Below are positions 9,154-18,641 of a stretch of DNA of 64,000 nucleotides, piece by piece (position 1 is the stretch's first letter; each line of letters opens with the position of its first letter). A program made the position numbers and the translations under genes. The stretch spans positions 124,001-188,000 of the forward strand of contig CBFHMJ010000025.1 in the NCBI GenBank assembly GCA_965656875.1, written 5' to 3'. The DNA is from CBFHMJ01 sp965656875 (GTDB taxonomy: Bacteria; Pseudomonadota; Gammaproteobacteria; Enterobacterales; Alteromonadaceae). The notes below the pieces were generated by a model. That model did no database searches. It saw only the letters and a list, made by a program, of their open reading frames with translations, and was not told the DNA's origin.

Positions 9154-9675
9154 GATGCTTTCTTTTTATTGTAGTTATAAATGTTGTTATGCAGGTTTCT
9201 TAAATCCAACAGATTGTTTGAGCGTGTTAGCTTTGCATGTAAAAAATCCTGCTTTTAACGGGTCTTTTCAAAATCAATTTTTCCGCTGTAAAACTTCACT
9301 TTAGCAGGCGAAACCCCAGCGTGCTACATTTCAATTACAAACTATCATCATAATACTTACATAGGTACAGCATAGTGTATGGAACACCAGGCATACCCGT
9401 ACCAAAAATGCCTTATCCTGCACATATATCATGTATTTAACAGGCTGTTCAGTGCGACATTTTTCAGCCAGAAAATTAGTTCTGCGAGACAAATGAAAGC
9501 GGTTTCATTACTACTGGTGTAACGTTAGCAGTGTTTGATTTTTACAGAACAGGCGCACTGATTCAGCGGTCAAATACCAGGTGATTTTGTCATCGAATTG
9601 CGAATAAGTTAATTCATGAATCAGTTACGGTAACAAGCAGTTGTTACTTAGAAAGACGGGGATGACCAGGGCTTG
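9154..9675. other. Intergenic region, no gene seen
   Basis: This holds the upstream region of the BtaA-like/RND unit and the 3' side of the PaiB-like gene. A 7-bp hairpin (GTAACAA/TTGTTAC, 9630-9647) lies just after the PaiB-like gene and may help termination, but lacks a T-run. No clear promoter boxes or sigma-54 site were found. Confidence 0.4.
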
Positions 9676-10326
9676 TTAACCCTGATCAGTCGGAAAGATT
9701 CGTGTCATTAATCGAGCTAATTGAACGGCTTCTGGATTATCACTGACTGCCAGTTCTCGTTTGATAGCTAACACGTCATCTGAATGTCGATTCTGACCCA
9801 GCTTAAACTTTGCTTTTGTATCAAGCGTGTGCAATCTGAATCCTGTAATAGCTCGATTAAGTTTATCCACAAACTCATCTGTCATCACATCACTTCCCAC
9901 CAGCTCAGGTTCATACTGACTCACCTGTTGTAGAACATGCTGGCGAGTTTCTTCAGCGTTTAACACTGATGCCTCCCCCTCAAAATGTGCCACTGCATAA
10001 TTCCAGGTTGGAACGGCTGGCTTCTTTGCGTACCAGGATGGACTGATATAGCTATGTGGACCTTTAATGATGAGAACATGACTCATATCATCGTCACACT
10101 GTAATGCTTTAGTATGATGATTACTGTTGGCCAGATGAAACGAGAAAACAAAAGGCTGTTCATGAGTTTCCAACAACACAGGGACATGTGAAACCCAGGT
10201 TTGAAACTCTCCAGTAGCTGGGTCTGTTCCACTCGATACAATCGTTGCGAAACTGTCACCACGAATTAACTCAACAAGTGCCGAGTCATCTGTTACCGAA
10301 AACGTCTGTGGTACATAACTATACAT
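9676..10326 (-). CDS. PaiB-like FMN-binding split-barrel protein
   Basis: The 216-residue product matches the PaiB/FMN_bind_2 pattern: an early strand with HVPVLLE, the central motif GPHSYISPSWY, the VPTWNYAVAHFEG segment and a late LGQNRHSDD motif. PaiB proteins are flavin-binding proteins first described in Bacillus as negative regulators of protease synthesis; in Gram-negatives they are mostly uncharacterised. The start is preceded by AGGGGAG about ten bases upstream. It stands alone on the minus strand with long noncoding DNA on both sides. Confidence 0.88.
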   Translation of the reverse strand: MYSYVPQTFSVTDDSALVELIRGDSFATIVSSGTDPATGEFQTWVSHVPVLLETHEQPFVFSFHLANSNHHTKALQCDDDMSHVLIIKGPHSYISPSWYAKKPAVPTWNYAVAHFEGEASVLNAEETRQHVLQQVSQYEPELVGSDVMTDEFVDKLNRAITGFRLHTLDTKAKFKLGQNRHSDDVLAIKRELAVSDNPEAVQLARLMTRIFPTDQG

Positions 10327-10943
10327 TTAAGAAGTACTCCCCTTCAATCAAGGCTTTGATGACACCGCATACAGCACTGTCTATCTGTCATCGATCACAA
10401 CAGACATGTCATCAGAACCGCCAACTAAATGATCAAATTGTCTCATTTCGCGATTTAAGCTACCTGATGTTAACAACCACACGTTCACCTTCAAACATTT
10501 AAGGCTTAATGGCAACGCTACGCCCTGATTTTCATTGTCAGATAATGAGCTATTTCTGACGATTAACCATACTGTGAAAGCCAGTAACCACGGGCTATAC
10601 AGCGTGAATTTTTAAAACCAGTCATCAGAATATTCAGCATGCAATATGTCGTGTTTTTGGACATTAATCATTATTATTCGACTTCTTATTAATCAGGAGA
10701 TTAAAAAGTGATAAATCATGGCAATTGTCTCTCACTTACTAATACGCAGAATGATTGCTGAATTAACGATCGACGACCGACGATTTACTGATCACCACCA
10801 AATCCCGCACATAATGCCCCATACAGTTACAAAGCTCTCCGGGCAGATTGTTGATACCTTGTTAGTTACAGACCTATATTGTTCTTGCCTGATACAGAGC
10901 AATGACTCCCATTAATCCACCAGGGATCAAAATGAAACACACA

Positions 10944-10980
10944 GATCAATTATTCTCCAGGCTAACGTTGTAACTCAATG
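10944..10980 (+). repeat. Diverged direct repeat, copy A
   Basis: It shares GATCAATT, CTCCAGGC, TAAC, TAAC and CAATG-like blocks in the same order with copy B at 11683-11720. Copy B has an extra GATC after CTCCAGGC and a two-base shorter gap later. Copies start 739 bases apart. Confidence 0.45.
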
Positions 10981-11682
10981 GAAAAATGACCTTAAGCAAC
11001 TGATTTAATTCAAAACACTCACTTTTTATCGCTGTTATTTATCAATCTGTTACCGCTTGAATACCGATCACTTGAAGAAATAATGATCTTCGATCATGGT
11101 AAAAGAATATTTTTCATTAAGACTTATAACGGCAGATCATTATTAATTGATAAATACTTCTTTATATACATGCAGTTATAGCTTCTCTAAGTGGTTGTGA
11201 TGATCGATTAATACCAAGGTTATGATCATAAAATTCAGATCACAGCGACACAAAAAGCAATGTCCAATCAACATCATCAAAGATCAAACTGCCACTTTTT
11301 ACGATTTCACCATCCTGAATTGTTTGATTTTCAAGCAAGCAGTCACTAGTAGCGACAACTTCGCTCAATCCTGAATCACATTTTCTCTGACTAATAATTG
11401 ACCGACAATTTGTTCACCTGGAGTAAATCTGTTCTGAGAGAAACGCGTGAATCCGTACAAAATACAAGCAATATATTTGAATTTACTCTGGAAAATAAAG
11501 ATGTAGTCAGTTTCATCTATTTGTTTTAAAAGAAAAAAACAACAATGTATCAATAGAGACTAACAGTTCTGATTGATGCGTTTAAAAACACAATCGCTGA
11601 ACATAATCACATACAGGTATTGAACAATAAAAAGCCACAAACGGGATCAGAACAGGGCTTGATCGTTCAAAAAGGATCTTTG

Positions 11683-11720
11683 GATCAATTTTACTCCAGG
11701 CGATCTAACATAACCCATTG
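11683..11720 (+). repeat. Diverged direct repeat, copy B
   Basis: This is the partner of 10944-10980. It ends about 100 bases upstream of the lipoprotein gene at 11818, where it could act as a regulatory site. Function is not shown. Confidence 0.45.
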
Positions 11721-11817
11721 ATGAATATTAATTGAAGTGATAACAGAGTATTGAGGATTACATGATGTAGATTTACAATTCTCACTCAAAGGATACCTAT
11801 TAAACAGGATTTATCAC

Positions 11818-12522
11818 ATGTTTCGGTTGTTTGTTGTTTTCATCTTCCTGACATTATTCGGACTTGCAGGCTGCTCATCCAGCCCGGTTCTTCACCAACG
11901 CGTTATTGCGAATGCAAATACATCAATACTGCCAACGCGCCTTATTGTCATACCACCTGAAATAACGATCAGTCATCTGACAGTATCAGGCGACGTGGTT
12001 GACGATCCGGATCGAAGCCATCGAGCGACTAACTTGCTTTATCAGGTCATCACCTCTTCTGAACAAGCCAAGTCTCATCCTATGCTATTGCCTTTACCAA
12101 CTCTTTCTCACCAGCATATGGCAACACTTAATGAACATCGGGCGCTATACAGTGAAGTGGCAGGTACTGCACTTACCTACTCTCGCTTGTGGGAAAGCAA
12201 AAAAGCGCAGTTTGATTATACGATTGGGCCAGGCTTAAATTTCCTGACTGATCTCACTTCGGCTGAAGCCGCTATTTTTATTCATGGGTTTGATGTGAAC
12301 TCAACCCACGGACGACAAGCCCTGTTTGTTGCAGGTTCGATTATTGGCATTACACCCGGGCTTGGGACCAGTAACACCTTAGTTAGCATTGTTGATTTAA
12401 AATCAGGAGATTTGCTGTGGATGACACAAATAAATCCCGGAGATTTCGAAGATCAAGAAGACAATCAACAACTACTACAAGACATCATGAATCGCTATAA
12501 CCAATCCATGAGAGTGAATTAA
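11818..12522 (+). CDS. Putative lipoprotein, unknown function
   Basis: The 234-residue product has a lipoprotein signal with lipobox LAGC (Cys20). The mature part contains a long central helix region and a C-terminal strand-rich part with GLGTSNTLVSIVDLKSGDLLWM. A '-D-x-x-S/T-G-x-LLW-' strand of this sort occurs in several families of outer-membrane-associated lipoproteins that oligomerise, such as GNA1162-like proteins, but I cannot assign the family. ATG 11818 is preceded by AGGA eight bases upstream. Its stop overlaps the start of the next gene (TAATG), so the two are translationally coupled. Confidence 0.7.
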   Translation: MFRLFVVFIFLTLFGLAGCSSSPVLHQRVIANANTSILPTRLIVIPPEITISHLTVSGDVVDDPDRSHRATNLLYQVITSSEQAKSHPMLLPLPTLSHQHMATLNEHRALYSEVAGTALTYSRLWESKKAQFDYTIGPGLNFLTDLTSAEAAIFIHGFDVNSTHGRQALFVAGSIIGITPGLGTSNTLVSIVDLKSGDLLWMTQINPGDFEDQEDNQQLLQDIMNRYNQSMRVN

Positions 12523-13109
12523 TGTTAAGCATGAACGGATGCCGTCTTCTCATTGTCGTTACACTGATTCAATTCACGGTAGCTTGTGCTAGCTGGAATA
12601 AAATCACCCATGATGGAGAGACAATCGTCTTTGATGACGTGTTAGCACTACAACCTCCAGCTGGTTGGTACGCTTCAACAAAACCGGATCGATTATATTT
12701 GACTAAAGACGGTGGACAGCTTCAATACATTCAGTTTGACCGTCGGATGATCAGTGATGCCTTTCCTGCAATTGGAAAAGTAGCATGGCCTGATATGCCA
12801 CCCGTTCAACTCTACCAAACATTTCTTGAAGATCTTCAGGCGCAATCCCGTGATACCCTCATCAAAGTGACTGATGCATCACCGACTTCGTTACTAAACA
12901 ACAACGGATTTCGTCTTAAGCTAAGCAGCACGACTGAAGAACAAGTCGTGTTCCATAAAATAGTGTATGGTTTTATCGCCAATAACCGACTTTACACTAT
13001 TACTTATGGTGGTCCGCGCATTCACTATTTTGAGCGCTATAAAATGGATTTTTTTAATGTTATGGAATCACTTCACTGGTTAACACCAGACGACGCACCG
13101 CACAGTTAA
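12522..13109 (+). CDS. Putative lipoprotein, coupled to the preceding gene
   Basis: The 195-residue product starts with a signal segment ending in TVACAS, a plausible lipobox (Cys22). The mature protein is strand-rich and begins with LQPPAGWY, a pattern seen in small periplasmic proteins that measure or scaffold envelope components; no family is recognised. The start codon shares bases with the upstream stop (TAATG). It forms a run with the upstream lipoprotein and the DUF3530 protein 74 bases downstream, suggesting a common envelope role. Confidence 0.65.
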   Translation: MLSMNGCRLLIVVTLIQFTVACASWNKITHDGETIVFDDVLALQPPAGWYASTKPDRLYLTKDGGQLQYIQFDRRMISDAFPAIGKVAWPDMPPVQLYQTFLEDLQAQSRDTLIKVTDASPTSLLNNNGFRLKLSSTTEEQVVFHKIVYGFIANNRLYTITYGGPRIHYFERYKMDFFNVMESLHWLTPDDAPHS

Positions 13110-13183
13110 TCAATAAATCACCTGGTTGGCATCTGATTTGCTTAAACAGGGGCGATCCCATTAGAGAGAATACACCAAGACCA

Positions 13184-14233
13184 ATGAACGATAATCGCCC
13201 GCTTAATCCGGTAATCAAAAACATCCGGCAGTTCCTGACCATCAGCTGTCTGTTTGCGGGCTTAATCTTATGCCTGGCGGTAATGTCCGATCACGCTCAT
13301 GCTGCTGATGGCGATGAAGAAACAACACCTGCCACAGAAACCAGCAACCAACCCGAAGTACTTGCTCCGGTAACGATGGAACAACTGAATCAGTACGATT
13401 TAAAACATTATTTGCCAGATGATGAAATCAAGCCGTTAATGGCGGGCGATACAGAATTTTATACGCTGAATCGGGATGATACGACAGGAAGAACCAAAGG
13501 CGTTGTCGTATTCATTCCAGACTGGAGCGGCAGCATAACCAGTCCACGAGGCATTAATTATTTGCGAAAAGCCATGAATGATTATGGCTGGGTTACCATG
13601 TCCGTTGGCGTACCCGATAAACTTCCTGCCAGGCAACCCGAAATAATGCTAACAAACACAGACAGTTCAGAACCGACTGATGAGCAAGCGGCAAATGAAT
13701 CAAATTCGACTGAAATGGCTGAAATGGCAAAAACTGGCCTTAAGCCACCGGTTGCAGCGGCAACTCAGAGTAATCAGAATGAAGTTCAGGTGAGCGATAA
13801 TTTTTATAGTCAGTATCAACAAGCCTTACAAATCAGACTGTCATCCATCCGTCAGGAAGCAGAAAACTATCCAGGCTTCTTTATTGTCGTTGCACAAGGA
13901 AGCAGTGCCGCAGCTGTCACCCGCTTGTTCGCCGAACAATCAGCCGAATCACCTGATGCATTGATCTTATTAAGTGCCTGGCTTCCAGAGCGTAATCTAA
14001 ATTTGCAATTCAACCAGGATATTGCCAATACCACCATGCCTGTGCTCGACGTCTACCAATCTCAGGATGCAGCCTGGATCACCGCAAATCTTCATCGTCG
14101 AAAGCAGCAAGTTCGCAAACACTTCAAAGCCCACTATCGCCAACGAGAATTATTTGGGACCACCGGCTATCAACGGCAAAATCAACGTTTATTCAAAGAA
14201 ATTTACGGCTGGCTAACGACTATGGGGATTTGA
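13184..14233 (+). CDS. DUF3530 family periplasmic protein, alpha/beta-hydrolase-like
   Basis: The 349-residue protein has an N-terminal hydrophobic signal (about residues 20-40, ending AHA). The body resembles DUF3530: a short strand GVVVFIPDWSGS near residue 105, GWVTMSVGVPD, a variable Ser/Thr/Glu/Asn-rich insertion (about residues 160-200), a nucleophile-elbow-like VAQGSSAAAV and a later LILLSAWLP strand. The elbow lacks the canonical G-x-S-x-G, so catalytic activity is uncertain. It sits between the two lipoproteins and an RND adaptor/permease pair on the same strand. An internal palindrome at 14273-14311 separates it from the adaptor gene. Confidence 0.72.
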   Translation: MNDNRPLNPVIKNIRQFLTISCLFAGLILCLAVMSDHAHAADGDEETTPATETSNQPEVLAPVTMEQLNQYDLKHYLPDDEIKPLMAGDTEFYTLNRDDTTGRTKGVVVFIPDWSGSITSPRGINYLRKAMNDYGWVTMSVGVPDKLPARQPEIMLTNTDSSEPTDEQAANESNSTEMAEMAKTGLKPPVAAATQSNQNEVQVSDNFYSQYQQALQIRLSSIRQEAENYPGFFIVVAQGSSAAAVTRLFAEQSAESPDALILLSAWLPERNLNLQFNQDIANTTMPVLDVYQSQDAAWITANLHRRKQQVRKHFKAHYRQRELFGTTGYQRQNQRLFKEIYGWLTTMGI

Positions 14234-14272
14234 TCAACACGTCAGACCCCGTGGTATTCGATGAACTAACAG

Positions 14273-14311
14273 CTTTTCAGGATTAACCCTGCCTCGCCAT
14301 TTCCTGAAAAG
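14273..14311 (+). terminator. 10-bp hairpin between DUF3530 gene and RND adaptor
   Basis: Arms CTTTTCAGGA (14273-14282) and TCCTGAAAAG (14302-14311) pair perfectly around a 19-base loop. There is no T-run after the stem, so this may be an operator or RNA-processing hairpin rather than a terminator. Confidence 0.35.
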
Positions 14312-14420
14312 GATTACCATATTTATGAGAGAAAACCCGCGTACATTATAAGTTTAATGAGTCCATGCATTGAGCATCGATTTCAATCTCCTGCGCATTG
14401 TTTCAAGGTAATTAATTCTA

Positions 14421-15479
14421 ATGACATCTAAATCAAGTTCATCTGTCGTAATGTGGCTGCTACTGGCTGTATTAATCGGTCTGGCCGCTTATCTGTTTTA
14501 CCCTCAAGAACAAGGTAGTAACGGCGCAAGACAAAACAAAGCGGTTCCGGTTAAAACGGCAATCGTCAGCATAGAACCTTACACTGAGTCCATTTATGCA
14601 CTGGGAACAGCGCAGGCCAATGAAGCCGTCGAAATTACCGCATCATCCAGTGATTACATTGATAGCGTGATGTTTGATGACAATCAGCTAATCACGCAAG
14701 GACAACCGCTGGTAACGCTGCGTAGCCAGGAAGAAATGGCTCGGGTAACTGAGCTGAAGGCAACGCTCAATGAACAAAAACGTCAGCTACAACGTTTTCA
14801 TGATTTAGCTAAAGAGAATGCCACTTCAGAATCCTTGCTCGATGAGCAAGCCAGTAGAGTTAAAGTAACGGAAGCACAAATTGAAGTCGCTAAAACCCGA
14901 CTAAATGAGCTGTCAATTGCAGCCCCGTTTGGTGGAGTACTGGGATTACGCCAGGTAAGTCCTGGCTCTTACGTCACACCAGGCAGTGTTATCACGACAC
15001 TGGACGATATCAGTCTAATCAAAGTTGAATTCAGCATTCCTGAAAAATACCTGCCAGACTTAGCTCAGGGCCAGACTATCTATGCAACCACTCAGGCCTG
15101 GGGTGATGAAATCTTTAACGGTAGTGTACTCAGTATCAATTCACGCGTTGATCCAGCAACTCGCTCTGTTCGCCTTCGTGCCGGTATTAAAAATGAAGCC
15201 ATGAAACTTCGCCCGGGTATGTTGCTGGATATAAACATCGAGAAAAGCACAGAAAACACGATGATCATTCCAGAAAAAGCGCTGATTCCTCAACAGGATA
15301 AACAGTTTGTGTTTGTGGTAGATGCCGATAACAAAGTAAGCAAGATTGAAGTGAAAACGGGTCGTCGCCAACCAGGCTTTGTAGAAATTCTTTCTGGCTT
15401 GAAAGAAGGTCAGCAAATTGTGATTGAAGGTGCAATGCGTATTCGTGATGGCAGCACCGTGAAGGCTGTAGGAGCGTAA
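14421..15479 (+). CDS. RND efflux periplasmic adaptor (HlyD/MexE-like)
   Basis: The 352-residue protein has an uncleaved-looking N-terminal anchor (MWLLLAVLIGLAAYLFY) and the adaptor domain order: lipoyl half (ALGTAQANEAVEITA), helical hairpin (about residues 105-160), second lipoyl half (IAAPFGGVLGLRQVSPGSYVTPG), a beta-barrel and a membrane-proximal domain (RQPGFVEILSGLKEGQQIVIEG). Its stop is one base before the start of the permease gene, so they are an operon. The Shine-Dalgarno is weak (AAGG about 11 bases before ATG). Confidence 0.92.
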   Translation: MTSKSSSSVVMWLLLAVLIGLAAYLFYPQEQGSNGARQNKAVPVKTAIVSIEPYTESIYALGTAQANEAVEITASSSDYIDSVMFDDNQLITQGQPLVTLRSQEEMARVTELKATLNEQKRQLQRFHDLAKENATSESLLDEQASRVKVTEAQIEVAKTRLNELSIAAPFGGVLGLRQVSPGSYVTPGSVITTLDDISLIKVEFSIPEKYLPDLAQGQTIYATTQAWGDEIFNGSVLSINSRVDPATRSVRLRAGIKNEAMKLRPGMLLDINIEKSTENTMIIPEKALIPQQDKQFVFVVDADNKVSKIEVKTGRRQPGFVEILSGLKEGQQIVIEGAMRIRDGSTVKAVGA

Positions 15480-15480
15480 C

Positions 15481-18400
15481 ATGCTACTGTCTGACATCTC
15501 AGTTAAACGTCCAGTTTTTGCCACCGTGATCAACTTATTGTTGATCACCTTCGGTGCCGTAGCATTCACTATGCTTCCACTTCGAGAATACCCGGACATT
15601 GATCCACCAATTGTTTCAATCAGCACAGAATATCCCGGTGCATCATCTGAAATCATTGAATCAAAAATTACCCAGGTACTTGAAGACCGTATCAGTGGTG
15701 TTGAAGGCATTAAAAACATTACGTCTTCAAGCCGTAATGGTCGCTCACAGATTACCGTAGAATTCGAATTATCTCGCGATATTGATGCAGCAGCGAATGA
15801 CTTACGAGAACGTATTAGTCGCGCCGTCGGCAATCTTCCTGACCAGGCTCTGCCGCCAGAAGTCTTCAAATCTGATAGCGACGAAGATGTTATCGCCTGG
15901 TTTGTGATGAACAGTGAAACCATGTCAACGCTGGAACTCACTGACTATGCCGAGCGTTACATTGTTGACCGCTTTTCTGTGGTTGACGGTGTTGCCCGTA
16001 TTCGAGTCGGCGGCGGTTTCAACTATGCCATGAAAGTCTGGCTCGACAGAAAGGCTATGGCCGCCCGAGGCGTAACCGCAGAAGATATTGAAAATGTATT
16101 ACGTAGTGAAAACGTCGAGCTACCGGCTGGCGATATCAAATCTCTTGACCGGGATTTCTCCGTTCGGGTCGAACGCAGTTTCCGCACCGAAACCGACTTC
16201 AAAAACATTGCTGTCACAAAAGGCAGTGATGGTTACCTGGTCAGACTGGGAGAGGTTGCTGATATAGAACTGACGGCTGAAGATGAAGACACCGAATTCC
16301 GTGGTAACGGTAAAAACATGGTTGGTATCGGCATTATTAAACAGTCAAAAGCGAACACGCTGGAAGTGGTTCGCAATGCCCGGGAAGAATTAGAGCAAAT
16401 CAAACAAACTCTGCCAGAAGGCACCACAATTGAACGAAGCTATGATTCTTCGATCTTTATTGCTGAAAGTATTAAAGAGGTTTACCAGACACTGTTAATT
16501 GCGATGATCATGGTTGTCATCGTTATCTATCTGTTCCTTGGTAATATTCGCGCTACGTTAATTCCTGCGGTGACGGTTCCTGTCGCCCTGGTTGCTTCTG
16601 TTTCCGTGTTATACGCACTGGGCTTCTCGATCAACTTATTGACGCTACTGGCACTGGTACTCGCAATCGGCCTGGTTGTCGATGACTCTATTGTCGTACT
16701 TGAGAATATCTACCGACGTATTGAACAAGGTGAAAATCCGCTGTTAGCTTCTTATCGTGGAGCCCGTGAGGTTGGTTTTGCGGTTATTGCAACAACCCTG
16801 GTATTAGTCTCGGTGTTCGTTCCTTTGATTTTCCTTGAGGGTGACATTGGCCGACTCTTTACCGAATTTGCGCTAACGGTTGCGGCAGCCGTGTCATTTT
16901 CCAGTATCACGGCGTTATCTCTGTCGCCGATGTTATGTTCTAAAATCCTGAAGAAACGTGAGCGTAACAGTAAGTTTGGTCAGTGGCTGGATAATGGTTT
17001 TGCATCATTAGAACGCTTTTACGCAAACAGTTTGACTAATAATCTGACGGCGGCAAAAACCGCATTTGTCTTAATTCTTGTTTCAATAGCTTGTATTTAC
17101 GGTCTGATGCAAAAGATACCGGGCGAGCTTGCACCAAAAGAAGATCGCGGAAACTTCTTTGTTTTAATGAATGTCGAGCAAGGTGCCAGCTTTAAAAGTA
17201 ATGCTGCAAACATGAAAAAAGTGGAAGAACGCTTACTGACTTACGTTGATACAGGTGAATTCGATCGCGTTATTGTTCGAGTCCCAGGTTTCGGTGGAAA
17301 TGGCGGTATAGCCATTATCGGTATGGATGACTGGCAAAACCGCACTCGCTCGACCTGGGAAGTGATGAATGAAGTAAGTCAGAAGCTGAGTGATCTGACC
17401 GACATTCGAGCATTTGCCATTATGCGTCGTGGTATTGGTGGCCGTGGATTGGGTCGTCCAATTCAATTTGTTATTCAAGGTAATACCTGGGATGAACTGT
17501 CTGCATGGCGTGATGTCATCATCGAAAAAGCTGGCGAACATCCAGCCTTTATTCGAATCGATCATGACTATAAAGAGACACTTCCTCAATTCCTGGTTCA
17601 GATTAATAAAGAGCGAGCCGCAGATTTAGGTGTTTCTGTGTCTGCCATCGGTCGAACCCTTGAAACCATGCTGGGACAGCGACGAGCAACAACGTTCCTT
17701 GAACGCGGCGAGGAATATAACGTCATTCTGGAAGGTCGCGACGAGTTATTCAGCAGTCCAACCGACATAAACAATATCTATGTTCGCTCTGCGACAACCG
17801 ATGCCCTTATCCCTCTTGATAATCTGGTGTCGCTCAGTGAGCAGGCAACCGCAGCCAGCCTGAATCGATACAACCGAATCAGAAGTATCACGATCACGGC
17901 GAATCTGGCTGATGGTTATGCACTGAGTGATGCGCTGGATGTCCTGAACAACATCGTGCAAACTGAAATCGACGGCAATATTGCGATTGACTACAAAGGT
18001 CAGTCTCAGACTTATGTCGAGACCGGTAACTCTATTATCTTCATCTTCATTCTGGCACTGGCTGTAACTTTCCTGGTGCTTGCTGCTCAGTTTGAGAGTT
18101 TTGTTCATCCACTGGTTATTATGCTGGCTGTTCCTTTAGGGCTGGTAGGCGCATTATCAGGTTTATACTTCTCAGGAATGACGCTGAATATCTATAGTCA
18201 GATTGGTCTGGTTATGTTAATAGGTCTGGCCGCTAAGAATGGTATCTTGATTGTCGAATTCACCAATCAGCTACGCGACCAGGGTGAAGAATTCAAAACC
18301 GCAATCGTACAAGCTGCAACACAGCGACTACGCCCAATCATCATGACGGCTTTTACCACAGTTATGAGTGCAGTACCTCTGGTGATAGCGGTTGGCCCTG

Positions 18401-18588
18401 GCTCAGAAAGCCGCGCAGTTATTGGGATGGTTATTCTGGCGGGTGTTAGCGTTGCAACACTACTAACGATTTACATCGTGCCTGCTATGTATTACGCCAT
18501 TGCTCGTAATACCGGCTCACCACTACAGCTAAGTCAGGAATTAGACAAGTTAGAGCAACGAGAGAAACAAGCCGCTGCCAAATCTTAA
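15481..18588 (+). CDS. RND multidrug-type efflux permease (HAE1 class)
   Basis: The 1035-residue protein fits an AcrB/MexF-type pump. It starts with the usual MLLSDISVKRPVFATV. The proton-relay residues are intact: Asp-Asp in TM4 (GLVVDDSIVV, D401/D402) and Lys in TM10 (GLAAKNGIL, K919). Periplasmic porter segments such as LREYPDIDPPIVSI are present. It would export hydrophobic or amphiphilic compounds with the adaptor encoded just upstream; no outer-membrane factor gene is adjacent. A strong terminator follows at 18612-18641, marking the end of the operon. Confidence 0.95.
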   Translation: MLLSDISVKRPVFATVINLLLITFGAVAFTMLPLREYPDIDPPIVSISTEYPGASSEIIESKITQVLEDRISGVEGIKNITSSSRNGRSQITVEFELSRDIDAAANDLRERISRAVGNLPDQALPPEVFKSDSDEDVIAWFVMNSETMSTLELTDYAERYIVDRFSVVDGVARIRVGGGFNYAMKVWLDRKAMAARGVTAEDIENVLRSENVELPAGDIKSLDRDFSVRVERSFRTETDFKNIAVTKGSDGYLVRLGEVADIELTAEDEDTEFRGNGKNMVGIGIIKQSKANTLEVVRNAREELEQIKQTLPEGTTIERSYDSSIFIAESIKEVYQTLLIAMIMVVIVIYLFLGNIRATLIPAVTVPVALVASVSVLYALGFSINLLTLLALVLAIGLVVDDSIVVLENIYRRIEQGENPLLASYRGAREVGFAVIATTLVLVSVFVPLIFLEGDIGRLFTEFALTVAAAVSFSSITALSLSPMLCSKILKKRERNSKFGQWLDNGFASLERFYANSLTNNLTAAKTAFVLILVSIACIYGLMQKIPGELAPKEDRGNFFVLMNVEQGASFKSNAANMKKVEERLLTYVDTGEFDRVIVRVPGFGGNGGIAIIGMDDWQNRTRSTWEVMNEVSQKLSDLTDIRAFAIMRRGIGGRGLGRPIQFVIQGNTWDELSAWRDVIIEKAGEHPAFIRIDHDYKETLPQFLVQINKERAADLGVSVSAIGRTLETMLGQRRATTFLERGEEYNVILEGRDELFSSPTDINNIYVRSATTDALIPLDNLVSLSEQATAASLNRYNRIRSITITANLADGYALSDALDVLNNIVQTEIDGNIAIDYKGQSQTYVETGNSIIFIFILALAVTFLVLAAQFESFVHPLVIMLAVPLGLVGALSGLYFSGMTLNIYSQIGLVMLIGLAAKNGILIVEFTNQLRDQGEEFKTAIVQAATQRLRPIIMTAFTTVMSAVPLVIAVGPGSESRAVIGMVILAGVSVATLLTIYIVPAMYYAIARNTGSPLQLSQELDKLEQREKQAAAKS

Positions 18589-18611
18589 ATAAAAACCTGC
18601 TGAAATTTATT

Positions 18612-18641
18612 AAAGCCTGACATTTTGTGTCAGGCTTTTTT
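18612..18641 (+). terminator. Rho-independent terminator after RND permease
   Basis: An 11-bp stem (AAAGCCTGACA / TGTCAGGCTTT) with a 5-base loop is followed by a T-run. It begins 24 bases after the permease stop. Confidence 0.9.

Larger units (their letters stand above)
10327..11817. other. 1.49-kb region without a convincing gene, rich in GATC
   Basis: Only short ORFs with poor start sites occur here. I count 19 GATC tetramers, 17 of them between 10769 and 11706, about three times random expectation. A diverged direct repeat lies at 10944-10980 and 11683-11720. The region should contain promoters for the PaiB-like gene and for the lipoprotein at 11818. There are no DnaA-box clusters, tRNA or transposase remnants that I recognise. 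Confidence 0.5.

Noticed and set aside
10708..10761. 17-codon GTG-started leader peptide with AGGAG eight bases upstream
   Set aside because: Good ribosome-site spacing, but no following gene on the plus strand within 1 kb, no attenuator, and no codon pattern suggesting a leader.
10718..10915. 65-residue plus-strand ORF
   Set aside because: The nearest ribosome-site-like sequence is about 18 bases away and the residue composition is not protein-like.
11365..11553. 62-residue minus-strand ORF
   Set aside because: No Shine-Dalgarno before its start, isolated in an AT-rich interval, no recognisable motif.
10327..11817. Chromosomal replication origin
   Set aside because: GATC density is suggestive, but I find no cluster of DnaA boxes, no AT-rich 13-mers and no origin-linked genes (dnaA, gidA, mioC).
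15141..15941. 266-residue minus-strand ORF opposite the second RND genes
   Set aside because: Antisense shadow; the plus-strand adaptor and permease are clearly real.
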